Source: Paraescarpia echinospica (lineage: Eukaryota; Annelida; Polychaeta; Sabellida; Siboglinidae). From it: a DNA stretch of 64,000 bases. Shown one piece after another: positions 33,868-46,285 of the stretch. The position numbers and the translations under genes were made by a program. Numbering within the stretch: the first letter of the stretch is position 1; every line of letters starts with the position of its first letter. The notes under the pieces were generated by a model. The model was given only the letters and a program-made list of their open reading frames with translations. It ran no database searches and was not told the DNA's origin. The stretch lies in contig CM034539.1 in NCBI GenBank assembly GCA_020002185.1, forward strand, positions 2,123,758 through 2,187,757. The letters are read 5' to 3'.

Positions 33868-34500
33868 AATGGGTTATAAAAATCAACCTCTTCAAATGCA
33901 AAGTAAGTAACTAATTCACAAGCATATCAACATGGAAAATTTAGAACTGGAGACTGTGAGAGAGTTCTGCTTCCTAGGCAGCATAATACCTCCTACAGAG
34001 AGGGAAGTTGTCGGGCGGATAGCCTTAGCATCAACAACATTTGGTAGACTCAGAAACAACATATTTTCAAACAGAGTCATCTCAATAAGAATGAAAGCCA
34101 TACTGTATGGGGCCCTTATACTGCCTGTGGCAATGTATGGTGCAGAACCTTGGACAATACGATGGCAAGAGATGCAGTCTCTTGAAGTTGCTGCGATGTG
34201 CTTCCTGCGGGCAATCGGAGGTGTTACAAGGGCAGACAGATTATGAAATAGCCAGATCAAAGATGATGCATTCACCCCTGAGTCCCTTTCAGATGTCATC
34301 AGACACAGAAGACTCCGTTAGTTTGGATCTGTCTGCCGTATGACAAACGAAAACCTCATAAAAACTGCATACAAGGAAGGCTTTAACGGATACAGCAACC
34401 AAGGAAGGCCGCGGAAGAGGTGGAGTGACCAAATTAGACAAGACACTGGAATCCCACTTTTCAACAGCAGAACGGTGTGATCTAGACAGGACGAAATGGA
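33868..34500 (+). pseudogene. RTE-like LINE fragment, second copy with longer 3' part
   Basis: Repeats the 33420 frame, then continues 'YGAEPWTIRWQEMQSLEVA', 'LRAIGGVTRADRL', 'NENLIKTAYKEGFNGYSNQG' and 'RPRKRWSDQIRQDTGIPLF', the typical RTE C-terminus. Stops interrupt it near 34243 and 34321. Confidence 0.85.
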
Positions 34501-34723
34501 GGCGTGTGATATCCAGGAGGATAGTGAGAGGTCAAATCTTTTCGTCCAACTCCTCCCTGCTTTCTTCTGGAATATGGTATTCTTGATTGTGTACTTTCTT
34601 ATGTTGTCCATTCTACCAAAGTGTCGCCTCTTTCGTTTCACATTTCCCTGTTGCAACTTCCGAAATGTTTGTTCGTTTCTCTAATTTCGCATTAAAATCT
34701 CCTATCACTATCGTATATATACC

Positions 34724-34725
<2 letters not shown>
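34490..34725 (-). pseudogene. RTE-like endonuclease fragment, opposite strand
   Basis: The minus strand reads 'TIVIGDFNAKLEKRTNISEV' (GDFNAKL motif) and 'NTIFQKKAGRSWT', so it abuts the plus-strand copy head-on and ends at the (TA/TG)n tract 34728-34820. Confidence 0.75.

Positions 34726-34727
<2 letters not shown>

Positions 34728-34820
<93 letters not shown>
34728..34820. repeat. (TA)n-(TG)n microsatellite
   Basis: Alternating dinucleotides between two RTE fragments. Confidence 0.95.
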
Positions 34821-34821
<1 letters not shown>

Positions 34822-35175
34822 GCCATGTGCGGGTTATCAGAGGTGTTACTATGGCAGACAGATTACGAAATAGCCAGATCATAGATGAGGCATTCACCCC
34901 TGAATCCATCTCGGATGTCAACAGACATAGAAGACTCCAGTGGATTGGACAGGTATGCCGTTCGCCAGACGAAAACCTCATAAAGTAGCTTACAAGGAAG
35001 ATGTTAACGGACTCAGAAAACGAGGAAGGCAGCGGAAGAGATGGAGTAACCAAATTAGACAACACACTGGAATCCCGCTTTTTAACAGCAGAGCGGTGTG
35101 ATCTAGACAGGACGAAATGGAGGATAGTGAGAGGTCAAATCGGCGTAGGCATTTAAGTCAAGTCAGTCAAGTTTA
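34821..35175 (+). pseudogene. RTE-like LINE 3' end fragment
   Basis: 'VIRGVTMADRLRNSQIIDEA', 'RLQWIGQVCRSPDENLIK', then 'RDGVTKLDNTLESRFLTAER' in shifted frames and the tail 'aggcatttaagtcaagtcagtcaag'. Confidence 0.8.
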
Positions 35176-35348
35176 TCCAGAACGCACCGCGTGTTAATAG
35201 CGGGAATCAAGTGTTATGCTTGAATTGTTCGCTCCACCTCTTCTGTGGCATACTTCTTTTTTATTGCCTTTTAATGTCTTACTTGAAAGAAGTGATAACG
35301 AGATCTTTGTTTGGTGTACCCTATGGTGACAATATACCGTCACCTAAC

Positions 35349-35588
35349 TCAAATACTGAATTTGCACCGTACTCCATCTGATTGTATTTCTACGTCAACA
35401 GTTACATCAGAGAATCTACCTTGACCTCTAAACTTCTCAAAACCAGTCATTTCTGCCTTCCAGCTTGGTGAAAGTTTGCTTCCGTGGAAGTGACAAAACA
35501 ATTCATTTAAATGATGCGGCTCTTGTCCAACAATACCACCACAGATCTTGTTGTCCATGCATCTTACAAAGATAAGTAACGCACACAC
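35349..35588 (-). other. Unidentified minus-strand open frame
   Basis: A 79-codon frame includes 'CHFHGSKLSPSWKAEMTGFE' and 'FSDVTVDVEIQSDGVRCKF'. The second piece is faintly like the start of a BTB domain (F-x-D-V-x-v-x-V). No splice-bounded model was convincing. It could equally be chance. Confidence 0.25.
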
Positions 35589-35954
35589 AACACCACAAAC
35601 ACAGTTCTACACAGCTGTTCTGGAGCCGTGTTCAAGAGCAAGAACAATACACGAATTACCTTGCAATACGCAATGCTGGTCGTGTCTTCACGTGCCGGCT
35701 TCGAAAATCAGGCGGCAAACTTTATTACATGCTGCAGAGATCACATTCGTACGACTAGATGATATTTTCAACTTACCTAAATAACATATCAGCAGCTGAT
35801 GACTGTGTAATATACCGTCACAATGTATTGTGCCGCGTTGGAATAGATCGATCACACTTTCCTAGCTCTCGCTTTCCTAACATGTTGCGTGACTTCACTT
35901 TGGTTGAATGTTAGAGGTTGCGCAAACAAATATTACATTCAGAAAGCCATTTCG

Positions 35955-36954
35955 NNNNNNNNNNNNNNNNNNNNNNNNNNNNNNNNNNNNNNNNNNNNNN
36001 NNNNNNNNNNNNNNNNNNNNNNNNNNNNNNNNNNNNNNNNNNNNNNNNNNNNNNNNNNNNNNNNNNNNNNNNNNNNNNNNNNNNNNNNNNNNNNNNNNNN
36101 NNNNNNNNNNNNNNNNNNNNNNNNNNNNNNNNNNNNNNNNNNNNNNNNNNNNNNNNNNNNNNNNNNNNNNNNNNNNNNNNNNNNNNNNNNNNNNNNNNNN
36201 NNNNNNNNNNNNNNNNNNNNNNNNNNNNNNNNNNNNNNNNNNNNNNNNNNNNNNNNNNNNNNNNNNNNNNNNNNNNNNNNNNNNNNNNNNNNNNNNNNNN
36301 NNNNNNNNNNNNNNNNNNNNNNNNNNNNNNNNNNNNNNNNNNNNNNNNNNNNNNNNNNNNNNNNNNNNNNNNNNNNNNNNNNNNNNNNNNNNNNNNNNNN
36401 NNNNNNNNNNNNNNNNNNNNNNNNNNNNNNNNNNNNNNNNNNNNNNNNNNNNNNNNNNNNNNNNNNNNNNNNNNNNNNNNNNNNNNNNNNNNNNNNNNNN
36501 NNNNNNNNNNNNNNNNNNNNNNNNNNNNNNNNNNNNNNNNNNNNNNNNNNNNNNNNNNNNNNNNNNNNNNNNNNNNNNNNNNNNNNNNNNNNNNNNNNNN
36601 NNNNNNNNNNNNNNNNNNNNNNNNNNNNNNNNNNNNNNNNNNNNNNNNNNNNNNNNNNNNNNNNNNNNNNNNNNNNNNNNNNNNNNNNNNNNNNNNNNNN
36701 NNNNNNNNNNNNNNNNNNNNNNNNNNNNNNNNNNNNNNNNNNNNNNNNNNNNNNNNNNNNNNNNNNNNNNNNNNNNNNNNNNNNNNNNNNNNNNNNNNNN
36801 NNNNNNNNNNNNNNNNNNNNNNNNNNNNNNNNNNNNNNNNNNNNNNNNNNNNNNNNNNNNNNNNNNNNNNNNNNNNNNNNNNNNNNNNNNNNNNNNNNNN
36901 NNNNNNNNNNNNNNNNNNNNNNNNNNNNNNNNNNNNNNNNNNNNNNNNNNNNNN
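35955..36954. other. Assembly gap (1,000 N)
   Basis: Exactly 1,000 N is a placeholder length, so the true gap size is unknown. A (CT)n tract starts on its right edge. Frames crossing it are meaningless. Confidence 1.
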
Positions 36955-37065
36955 CTCTGTCTCTCTCTCTCTGTCTCTCTCTCTCTCTCTCACTTTCTCT
37001 CTCTCTCTCTCTGTCTCTCTGTCTCTCTGTCTCTCTATCTATCTCTCTCTCTTTCTCTATCTCTA

Positions 37066-37144
<79 letters not shown>
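36955..37144. repeat. (CT)n microsatellite at gap edge
   Basis: About 190 bp of CTCTCT with a few GT interruptions; probably the cause of the assembly break. Confidence 0.98.
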
Positions 37145-37147
<3 letters not shown>

Positions 37148-38256
37148 CTTCATAAATCTAATTCTCTGTTTCCTTTCACTGCATATGTAACCTCCATTAA
37201 CACCAATGCTGAGCAAAATTCGTGAAATTCTCCTTCCTCGTTTTTCCAAAAAATCTACCTTAACCTGACACCCATATATTTCGCCCCAGTTTGTGATTGA
37301 TTTTGAAATGTTGGGGCATTCTCCAAAATAGCCACTCTGCGAATACGCGAGCAACTTGAGGATATTTATTCGTTCATTGTGAAAGATGTAACGCAGTAGT
37401 ACATTCAGTATTCACTGCACCAACATGTCCCATTTGAAAGTGCTCGAAAAAGAATTGACACATCACACCAAAACGGTTTTGTTTTCAAAAGCGCTGTGAT
37501 GTTGCGAGTATGTTTCGTATGTGACGTCACATCTCGGCATCCCGAAAAGCGCAACAAAATATCGCATATTCCAAAATGTCCGGGTGCACAACATAAAATG
37601 TAGAATTTCAAATTCATTGATTTTTTGGCTTGATGGACATGTAAATAGATAGCTGGATGTAATATAATATGAAATCAAGCAATAGGTGTTTTTATTCCCT
37701 TTAACTATCAGGATAATGGCGGTCGAATTGTTTATGTCGTTTGACTCCAGGTCAAACTTAGCCTCAATTACCCAGGCTCCGTTAGGTGGCAGCACTTTTT
37801 CGCCCCTCACAACCGCCCGGGAGATTAATTCTATGCCAATGTTACCGGTAGGGGGCTTTACCCCAACTCTAGGTAGAGACGATGATTGGCTTTCAGGCCA
37901 ACTATGAAATAACAAATTAAATAAGGATACACTTTTATCAGGTGATACTATATTATAAAAACTGTTCAACATTAAACTTATATTGAAACATGTCACACAA
38001 AAATAAACCGACATTGAACTTGCTTTCGTAGTTTAGTGCCTCTTAATCACTTGCATATTCATTAGGTGGCAGCTCTCGCGGCTGTCAACTATTTCGTATT
38101 GTTGTTTTGCTTATGCCCGAGCACAAACAAACCACTAAGTGTGAATAAACATCATATAAATACCAATCAAGGACTAATTTAACGAAAGAAAGTACATTCG
38201 ATATCGCGCGCAACGGTTGGACTGCTAACTAGTCGCCAAAGTACAACCAAAACGAT
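37145..38256. other. No gene recognised
   Basis: The long open frames at 37463-38014 (minus) and 37686-37907 (plus) overlap each other and lack known motifs. Confidence 0.45.
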
Positions 38257-38331
38257 GTGATCTTGGTGGCTAAGTCGGTAGCGTGTCGAACAACTATTTT
38301 TAAGGTCATCGGTTCGAATCCCGTAGAGTAC
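38257..38331 (+). other. tRNA-like sequence (degenerate; SINE head or tRNA pseudogene)
   Basis: 75 nt with an A-box-like TGGCTAAGTCGGTAGCG and a B box GGTTCGAATCCC. The ends GTGATCT and AGAGTAC can pair in six of seven positions. The T stem has a C-C mismatch and the anticodon loop (around CTATTTTTAA) is irregular, so I do not call a functional tRNA. Confidence 0.55.
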
Positions 38332-38689
38332 TCGTAACTGTTGTTTGTGTTCATTTAGTTTAAGATTCATTTTATTTTGGGCACTATTTCGTAATTTCAT
38401 TTCGTTACCGAAAACATACATACTATATAAACATTATGGGGTATATACGTACTAACTGGCTGTGAGCAGTCAAAAGGCGGTTTCCGAATCAGACTCTCTT
38501 CCTGGCGAAGTCACGCTGCCGGGCGAGAGTCAGTTAAGCGAGAAGAGGCAAATCCAGACATTCATCATTCCAAGCAGAAGTGTCATCCTTGTATCAACGC
38601 TGCCTAAGTTCCATCGCTGATTGAAAGGTACCTAAATTCCAATGAACAGGCTCTGCATCGCACACAAGGAGGAGATATGGGAGCCAAAT

Positions 38690-39500
38690 TGTCACACATC
38701 AGAGACAGCATCTACAAAGCCGCTTTGACAACTTTCGGCAAACAGAGAAAAACATGAGGGTATGGGAAAACGGCGCACTCATACTGGACAACAGGGTTCA
38801 AGTGTACAAAGCTGTGTCGTCAGCATCCTGTTGTACGGCAGTGAGACATGGACATCATACACAAGGCAGGATCATCGTCTCAGCACATTTTTTTTACTTT
38901 GCCACAGGCGCATTCTTGGAGTGAAATGGCAGGATCGCATCCCAAATGCAGATGTGTTCAAGCTGGCAACACTCCCAGCATGTATGCTCTCCTCAGCAAG
39001 CGTCGCTTGCGATGGCTCGGCCATGTATGTCGCGTGGAGGATGGTAGAATCCCTAAAGATATCCTCTATACTGAGCTTGAAGTTGGATCCAGACCCACCG
39101 GCCGCCCGTTGCTTCGCTTCAAGGATGTGTATCGACGCGATATGAAGGCATGCAGCATCGACACAACATCATGGGAGACAGCTACCATAGATCGCAGTAC
39201 ATGGCGCGCAACAGTGCATGAGAGGGTGAAAACCAGCGAGGAAAAGTGAAACGCAACCTGGATGGAGGAGAGACAACAACGAAGGGATCGTAAATCGGCG
39301 CACCAGTTTTGCCACCGAACTACGTCTGCAGAGACTGTGCAAGGGACCGTCACTCAAGGATTGGCCTGCAGTCACAGCAGATTCTGCCCCACCAGTGATT
39401 GTCTCTTCAGATGCAGAACATATTGTCCGTCGGGACAGGGAGGCCTACTACTACTACTACTCCTACGAGTTGTTGTATTTAGTATGTATTTCACCAAATA
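38690..39500 (+). pseudogene. Non-LTR LINE remnant (left arm copy), internally deleted
   Basis: 'ACVVSILLYGSETWTS', 'LCHRRILGVKWQDRIPNADV', 'RRLRWLGHVCRVEDGRIPKD', 'RPTGRPLLRFKDVYRRDMKA' and a C-terminal Cys/His stretch (HQFCHRTT). It is the inverted counterpart of 60200-60900, but the part equivalent to about 60900-61790 (reverse transcriptase core) is missing. Confidence 0.85.
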
Positions 39501-40289
39501 TACAAATAAGCTAAAATAAATACTTTAAAGCAGCTTTCAGTATTTATAACAAAAAAGTGGGCTTCTGGAAAAATACTAATTCACAATATCAGTATATAAG
39601 TGCAAACATGTGTGCGACCCTCCAACCCTGTGGCTATGTCTCAACTTGCCATATCCCACCTATTGTGGGGGGCATCTTTCCTGGGGGTCCCACTTCCATA
39701 ATTGTCCCGCTTCCTGATTTGCAATCCAAATGTCCACTGTCTGTACTTGTGTCAGGTTTGTTTGTGCTATAAAAAGAACAGAGAAAGAAGTGAATATTTT
39801 ATATAGCAACAAACGTTTTGTTTTATAATAGCTTTTTTGTTGATAAAAAACATGATACAAAATATTAAGAACGTTTTGTTAAATATATTTTTATCTTTAG
39901 TTCCCCTGTGAAGCTATATATAGTCACCGTCTAACGGCATCATATTCAGGATCGACTCACGTATGCCCAATAGTTGGGCATTACAGTGTTCTTTATAATG
40001 ATGAACTTAACATGTGTTCAGTAATTAAAAAAATATATGTACATAACAATACAAATCGAAAAGACCAGCATAAGAGATGTAATTCCTAGGAAGGGGCAGA
40101 GTATTGTAGGCAGATAATAAAAGTAATAAAAACATTCTTAGAACAGCTGACTCTAATAGAAGACCATGTGCAACATTACGAAAAAGCAAGGATAACTGTT
40201 AGTTGATGTATTGAGAAAGAGAAAATTTGACAATCTAGTGATGAAGGGAAAGATTGAGAGGAAAGAAGTAGAGATAATAAAGGACTAAC

Positions 40290-40670
40290 ATCCTTGTTTT
40301 CATGTATCATAAGAGTTGTCACTGTCAGCAGATGTCATTTGATGGTGTATGTGGATATTGTTTCTATGTATCATATGAGTCATCACGGTCAGCTGATGTC
40401 ATGTGATGGTGTCCGTGACTATTATGTCTATGTATCATATGAGTCATCACGGTCAACTGATATAATTTTATTGCCTCAATGACTAATGTGTCTATGTATC
40501 ATAATAACCATCACTGTCAGCAGATGTCATTTGGTGACATCTGAGATTCTTGTGTCGATGTATCATATATATAAATCATAACTATCAGTAGATGTCATTT
40601 GATGGTGTCTCTGAGTCATGTAACTCTTGTGTCCAATGTCACACGATTCGTAACTGTCAGCACCCTGAAA
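40290..40670 (+). repeat. 64-bp minisatellite, ~5 copies (left arm)
   Basis: Units 'tctatgtatcatatgagtcatcacggtcagctgatgtcatgtgatggtg'; expanded to ~20 copies in the right arm (57850-59165). Confidence 0.85.
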
Positions 40671-41539
40671 ACAAAAAAATTGAATATTATTTCTGATAAA
40701 ACACAAACAATTGTACAAAAAGTGAATTTCGTGCCCATATGAACCCTAGAAATTTATAAGATACCCTGATTAAAACAAGAGAAGATCAGCGTACAAATCG
40801 AGAAAAGAAGATGGAGATGGATTGGACATGAGCTCATAAACAAATGAAGAGAGCAACTGACTTATGGGCTTAACATGGATGCCAGAAGGGAAATTGAAAG
40901 TGGCTCGCCCAAAGACTTTATATTTGCGAGGAACAGTAGAAAGAGAGACGAGAACTTAAGTGGAAGACCTGGACTGAAGCCAAAATAGACAGAAACATGA
41001 CAAACTGGAGAAGACGCACTGGGCCATGAGACCTGAAGAAGATAGGTAAGTTAATAATGATGAAAGTATTTGTATAGCGCCCAATCAATTAAAATTGCTC
41101 TTGGGTGCTTTATATACATTCATACTAATATTATATTATAAAGAAATGCTAACAAAAAAATTAATGTTAAAACATTATATATATGGTAAGTAATACAATA
41201 ACAAACATTAATATGATCACAAAACTACTAACAAAATGAATATGCTAAGATAGTCTAAAAACTACTTTAATAATACATAGTGGCAGATCAAGAAAGCGAG
41301 GCTGGGGGAACAAAACCTGCACTGGCGGCCGAACCAAATGATGTGGTCAAAATTTGGTCGCTGCCGTGCTGTCATGTCTGGACTGGTGACATCGGAAGAC
41401 GGGGGACGGGGGTGCTATTGAGAATTGTTCGTCTGTTTCAGCCACAATTTCACCTTCTTCGCACTGTCTCCTATATTAGCTCGACTGTTACCACTGGAAT
41501 ACGGGGGTGGGGCGGTTTTCATTTGTTTTCACCGCCGCA

Positions 41540-42100
41540 TCGCCGTAACTTCAGCATTATAACCTGAACGGGGGCACATTTCCAATGGTCTAAGGGGTCA
41601 CGTTTACCCATTATAAAACGTCTCCGGGCACGCAAAATTCCTAAATTCCCCCTGGCCTCCTCGATCCGTCTACGACACTCACATATTGACCAGAAGTATG
41701 CTAAGAAAACTAACATAATAATATGTACAATGTCTAACATAAGTGCAATATAAGTAAAATAACCTGATACTGGTTGCGGTAACATCCGAGTTTGAAGCGT
41801 ACAAGGTCCCCCCACAAGAGATGAGTGTGACAGGAGGAACTTCAGCATTATAACCTGAACGGAGGCACATTTCCAATGGTCTAGGGGGTCACGTTGACCC
41901 ATTATAAAAGGTCTGCGGACACGCAAAATTCCTAAATTCCCCCAGGCCCCCTCGATCCGCCTATGACACTAACAGATTGACCATAAGTATGCTAAGAAAA
42001 CGACCATAAAAATATGTACAATGTCTAACATAAGGGTAGTGTAAGTAGAAGAACCTGAGACAGATTGCGGTAACATCCGAGTTTGAAGAGTACAAGGTCC
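41540..42100 (-). repeat. ~285-bp tandem duplication carrying the SLX1-like exon tail
   Basis: 'aacttcagcattataacctgaacgg.ggcacatttccaatggtcta.ggggtcacgtt.acccattataaaa' occurs at 41547 and 41838. Each copy is followed by the reverse of 'cttgta...cttcaaactcggatgttaccgcaa', the end of the SLX1-like exon. Absent from the right arm. Confidence 0.75.
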
Positions 42101-42232
42101 CCCCACAAGAAATTGGGTGTGACAAGAGAGACACTGTCCATCCACCGGCAGGAGCTGATCCTGACTGTCAGCAAGGAAGGCCTGAGCCAGACGCTGGGTG
42201 TGACTACACATGTCACAGCCTGGCCTCAGACA
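42064..42232 (-). pseudogene. SLX1-like C-terminal zinc-domain exon, left arm, frameshifted
   Basis: From CACCCTGCAG to TCTCAG|GTTCTT. It reads CLRPGCDMCSHTQRLAQAFL, ADSQDQLLPVDGQCLSCHTQ, then (other frame) FLWGDLVLFKLGCYRNLSQ. SLX1, the GIY-YIG structure-specific nuclease subunit partnered with SLX4, has a C-terminal RING-like domain of this form: GC-x-M-x-x-H...CLA-x-x-FL...LLP-x-x-G-x-C-x-x-C...L-W-G-D-L. A one-base change in the G run (cttgtggggggacc) breaks the frame. The upstream nuclease exons were not seen. Confidence 0.6.
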
Positions 42233-43049
42233 CTGCAGGGTGTTACTTGTTACCAGAAACAAACAACGGACATGTCACATATGTAGGTAAGAAAGTAACA
42301 GACAAACAGTAACGGATAGAAAGTAACGTATTTTTATATCACTATAATTTTGTATATAATATTAACATACATTCGTGTTAACATATTGTGTGTTTAAAAG
42401 GTATATATACACTCGGTATTCATACAATTATTGGTAAAAAGAATTAACGTTCAGATTAATAAATATCAGCAAACCATGAATAAAACTAAAAAAACTGTAG
42501 ACAAGTGAAAACTAAGAAAAATGTGGCATTTTTAAGGACATGAACTATGGTGAGAAGTATAGAGGTGCTGGTAGAGAACAACAGTTTCATGATTTGGAAA
42601 TTCTGTCATTTTGTGTCCTTTACTTTTTTCTTGTTACAAGATTTCTGATTACCGTGATGATACACGGCTACATCGGTAAGAGAAGAACCATTTAGTATGT
42701 AATCCCGTGGTCAGATGATTTAAAATCAGGAAAACAATTACATTATTAATTGCTCAGTTTACATCTACCCAATGCCTACTTAAATAAGTTATTTTCTGTT
42801 CTGATTTTAAAAGTTATAATTTTGTTACAGTTTGACTTTTCTGGGCTAAGGGAATTCAAGTAACTGTCCACGGGAAAACATTACACTGGAAAATGTCAGT
42901 TTTGACTTAAGGTTTAGTGAAGTGGTGACGACCGTTTGATCTGGTGAGGCGAGTGGACTTGTTGAGATAGTTTGGCAAACTGACGGCGATTTAGTTGTGT
43001 AGCGCTTTGTGGAAGACCGAAAGTCTCGCGACTTTCCTTTGGTTCTGGA

Positions 43050-43270
43050 GGGTTGGACAGTTTCATACAGTTAACTCACCCAGAAGTTTGGACATGTTTG
43101 CCATATGCCAAACAAAAACCTCATAAAATAGCTTTCAAGGAAGACTTTAAAGGACACAGAAAAAGAGGAAGGCCACGGAGGAGTGACCAAGTTAGGCAGG
43201 ACACTGGATTCCCGCTGGTAATAGCAGAGAGGTGTTTTCCAGACAGGACAAAAGATTGCCACCCAGTTAT
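43050..43270 (+). pseudogene. RTE-like LINE 3' fragment (left arm), split by the CR1-like insertion
   Basis: 'HPEVWTCLPYAKQKPHKIAF', 'KGHRKRGRPRRSDQVRQDTG', 'FPLVIAERCFPDRTKD'. The rest of the tail resumes at 45080 ('catccaggaggattgtgacggttcaaatctaagtcaagtaagtc'), so the CR1-like piece sits inside it. Counterpart at 54340-54640 (minus). Confidence 0.8.
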
Positions 43271-43329
43271 TAACTATAAATGGCTGGTGGACAAGGAAAC
43301 CCTTTGGCTTATCAAGAGTTCAACCATTT

Positions 43330-45030
43330 TATCTACGTGTATCCCGCCCTTCTGAGGTATGTGTCGATTTTATTTTTAAACATATTCAGGCTACTAACAC
43401 CCGCCCAATCAGCACATAATATGTTCCACTCATTTACAGTCCTTTGTGAAAATGAGAACTTTCTTCTATCCAACCTGCACTGCTTCATTACTAATGTAAC
43501 TTCATGTCCTCTAGTCCTTCTATCTTTCTTAACTGAAAAACCCAGTTCGATTAATATTTTCATAACCATTAAATATTTTAAACACTTCTATCTGATCTCC
43601 TCTCAAACTCCTGGTCTCTAGTGTTGTTAAACCACATTCTTTTAGTCGTATTTCATAACTAATATCGCTCAGTTTTTGTATAATTTTAGTTGCTCTCCTC
43701 TCTTTCTAACATATATATGCCCTTCTTGCGATATGGCCTCCACGCTTGTAAACAATATTCTAAATGAGGCTTAACTATTGTTTTGTACAGCGGTATTACT
43801 AGTTCTTTTTCCTGATACGCTATATTTCGCTTAATTAATCCAATGATTTGATTTCCCTTTGAGGCTGCAGTTCCGCATTGCACTGAAACCTTCATATCAG
43901 CACTTCAGGTTAACCCAAAGTCCTTTTCTTTTGCAATAATACTTACAACAGTACCTCCATTGTATATTATACATCTTCTTTACCATATCCTGTGTGAAAG
44001 CATTTACATTTCCCAAAAGTGTACAGCATTTGCCACTTCTCAGACCACTTCATCAATCTGTCAAGATAGAAACAACCTGTCCCACTGTCAACAGATCGAA
44101 GCAGGGTCTCTGAGAATACTGCTGCACCCTTTCCACTTAGATGGAGGTCATCTCTCATGTGCATATCTTCCCTCCCAACAAAGTTCCCCCATAAATATGT
44201 GAACCCACCCCCTCTTCTTCACACATCTGCTCAACTAGTGCGCTGATCCCATATTCTTGCAGTTTCTATATGTTGCCCCCCTACCTCCCATTACTGGCAA
44301 AATTCCTGAGAGAATAATCTGTTCGACTCTTGTCTTCTTTAACTTCCTCACTAACTGTCTGTACTTCTGTACTATCCCAGTTTTCCCTCCCTGTCTGCAT
44401 TATTTGTGCCTACATGTATTAGTATAGACCCTACCTTGTCGTGCCCCAAAACCTTCTCTACCCTTTTAGTTACATGCTTTATCATAGCCCCTGGTATACA
44501 AACAACGATGTCCTCCCCTTGGTTTAGTGTCTTATCTGTCGTTCTCACATTTTCTTCTCTCCTCTCCCGTCCCATTTTCCCTTCCTCCTTTTCTACGGTC
44601 ACTTTCTCCCCTGCCACCTTCACGCCTGTTACGTTTTCTGTCGTCGATTTTCCAATTTCTTCCCCTCCAATCACCTTCCCCCCTCTCAGTCTCCTTTCCT
44701 AATTCTTCTTGCCACTACACTTCTCCTTCAGTCTCAAAGTATTCCCACCCCTCTTCCTGTCGTCTCTCTCCATTCCACCTGTCTCCTGGTTAATTTTAAT
44801 CTTCATCCCTTTCTCAATATCTGTCAACCTAACTCTCTTCTACTGCAGACACTCCACCTTCCAACACCCAATGGACTGAAAGGTGAATCCCTCCTCCATG
44901 GTTTCTGCCCTTGACTTCCCACAGCCGGACAATGCAAAATCCACCCAGCTGTGGCAGTGATCACACACCAAGTGTCGCTTTGCCTTGACTTGCCGCTTGC
45001 AAGGCGCCATATCAATCAATATTTCCACAA
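43330..45030 (-). pseudogene. CR1-like chimera: zinc finger + SGNH esterase-like ORF1 joined to reverse-transcriptase tail (left arm)
   Basis: Minus-strand order: 'APCKRQVKAKRHLVCDHCHS' and 'WVDFALSGCGKS' (PHD-like finger, 44840-45010); 'GEDIVVCIPGAMIKHVTKRV' and 'ILIHVGTNNADREG' (esterase, GTNN block, 44372-44674); 'DDLHLSGKGAAVFSETLLRS' (44100-44164). Then comes the reverse-transcriptase C-terminus 'KELVIPLYKTIVKPHLEYCL', 'QAWRPYRKKGIYMLER' (43690-43900) and 'KQCRLDRRKFSFSQRTVNEW' (43510). CR1/L2-type ORF1 proteins have this finger plus esterase. The catalytic part of the reverse transcriptase is missing, so the ORF1-to-tail join is an internal deletion. Confidence 0.8.
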
Positions 45031-45830
45031 GTTTTCTTACTTTTTCTGCACCAAGAATTCACCACGAACTACATCCGCTAAAGGGTGTCACATCCAGGAG
45101 GATTGTGACGGTTCAAATCTAAGTCAAGTAAGTCAACCCACCTAAATGGGGCAATGGCAGACAGCGCAGACTCTGCACCGGTCAGCTGTGGTTATTCCCT
45201 CCTGTTGTGTCGTGGCCACTGTCTTACTGACCACAGGCCCGTAGGCGGTCGCCATATGCATGGGGGGGGGAGGCAGGCGCAGGGATCAAAGTTGAGCTGG
45301 TATTCCTGCTTTTGTTTACAGTTGCAGGCTGAAAGTAATTTCTCCCAATTTCTCCAAACTGGTCAATAGATAAAAATAACTGGTACAAATGTGAAGGAAG
45401 CATAGTTGCTCAGGTAGCACCACCTGCTGCATTAATATACCATTATTACGCTGTGTTTTTGATAATTTAATTGACTACCAGTATTATACAAATGTACAAC
45501 ACTTCACCGTGCCGATTCACTCTGATGGGATAACGTGCTTCTTGGTGCTTTTTGAACGGTCACTGTTGTCTCCAAAATGCAATTTTATCCAAAACATAAT
45601 GTATAATGCTAAATTGGTGCAACAGATGGCGCTACGAGTTCAATTTCAGTATTGCCAATCGCTCAGTGACTTTGCTTCCTTATTCCAATGCTTTGTCGGT
45701 AGTTTGTTTCTGATTTGCAAGTGTTCGTACATTTGTAATAGTTTTGTTTTGGGTATGTGTGTCTTTGTACAGCTGTATGTTTGTTTCTATGTGTGCTTCG
45801 CACTCTGTGTGTTGGCTACGTTCCAGGCAG

Positions 45831-45906
45831 CTATGGAGTGTGCGCTAGACTACGCTGAAAAAGGGAAGCATTTGGAGCCCCCATTGCCAAATTACAAGCT
45901 ATACAG
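45831..45906 (+). pseudogene. Short-chain acyl-CoA dehydrogenase-like exon, left arm, 1-bp deletion
   Basis: Flanked by TTCCAGGCAG and CAG|GTTAGC. 76 bp against 77 bp in the right-arm copy. The first codons read AMECALDYAEK, then the missing base in 'gctgaaaaaggg' shifts the frame and destroys the FGAPIAKLQAIQ end. Confidence 0.65.
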
Positions 45907-46228
45907 GTTAGCATGATAATCACTGCAGTTTTATAGATGTGTATTATGATATATTCCTTAGTAGTATAGCTATTTCGGCTTATAGCTGATATTTACTTGT
46001 ATACGAAATATTGCTGTCAGAGTGGTTACTAAAATCAGATGTAGATGAATCATATTATTAAATAATGTTCAAATCTCTAGTGTGTTAATAGATCAAGTAA
46101 TACATTTCTGAAATCAGTTTGTTGAAAGAGTGCACACGTTTGTTAAAAAAACATCAAAACATTTATGTTGATCTTTACATCAAGTATCTTATGAAAGTAT
46201 GAACATACGTATGCTATAGTATCAAATA

Positions 46229-46239
<11 letters not shown>

Positions 46240-46283
<44 letters not shown>
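46240..46283. repeat. (TA)n microsatellite at the inner end of the left arm
   Basis: About 44 bp of pure TA; the right arm has only ~10 bp at the matching place (51181-51191). Confidence 0.9.

Positions 46284-46285
<2 letters not shown>

Noticed and set aside
35889..37354. Long frames of more than 400 codons on both strands
   Set aside because: They run through the 1,000-N gap and the (CT)n tract, so they have no coding content.
37463..38014. 183-codon minus-strand frame
   Set aside because: It overlaps an equally open plus frame and has no recognisable domain or splice-supported structure.
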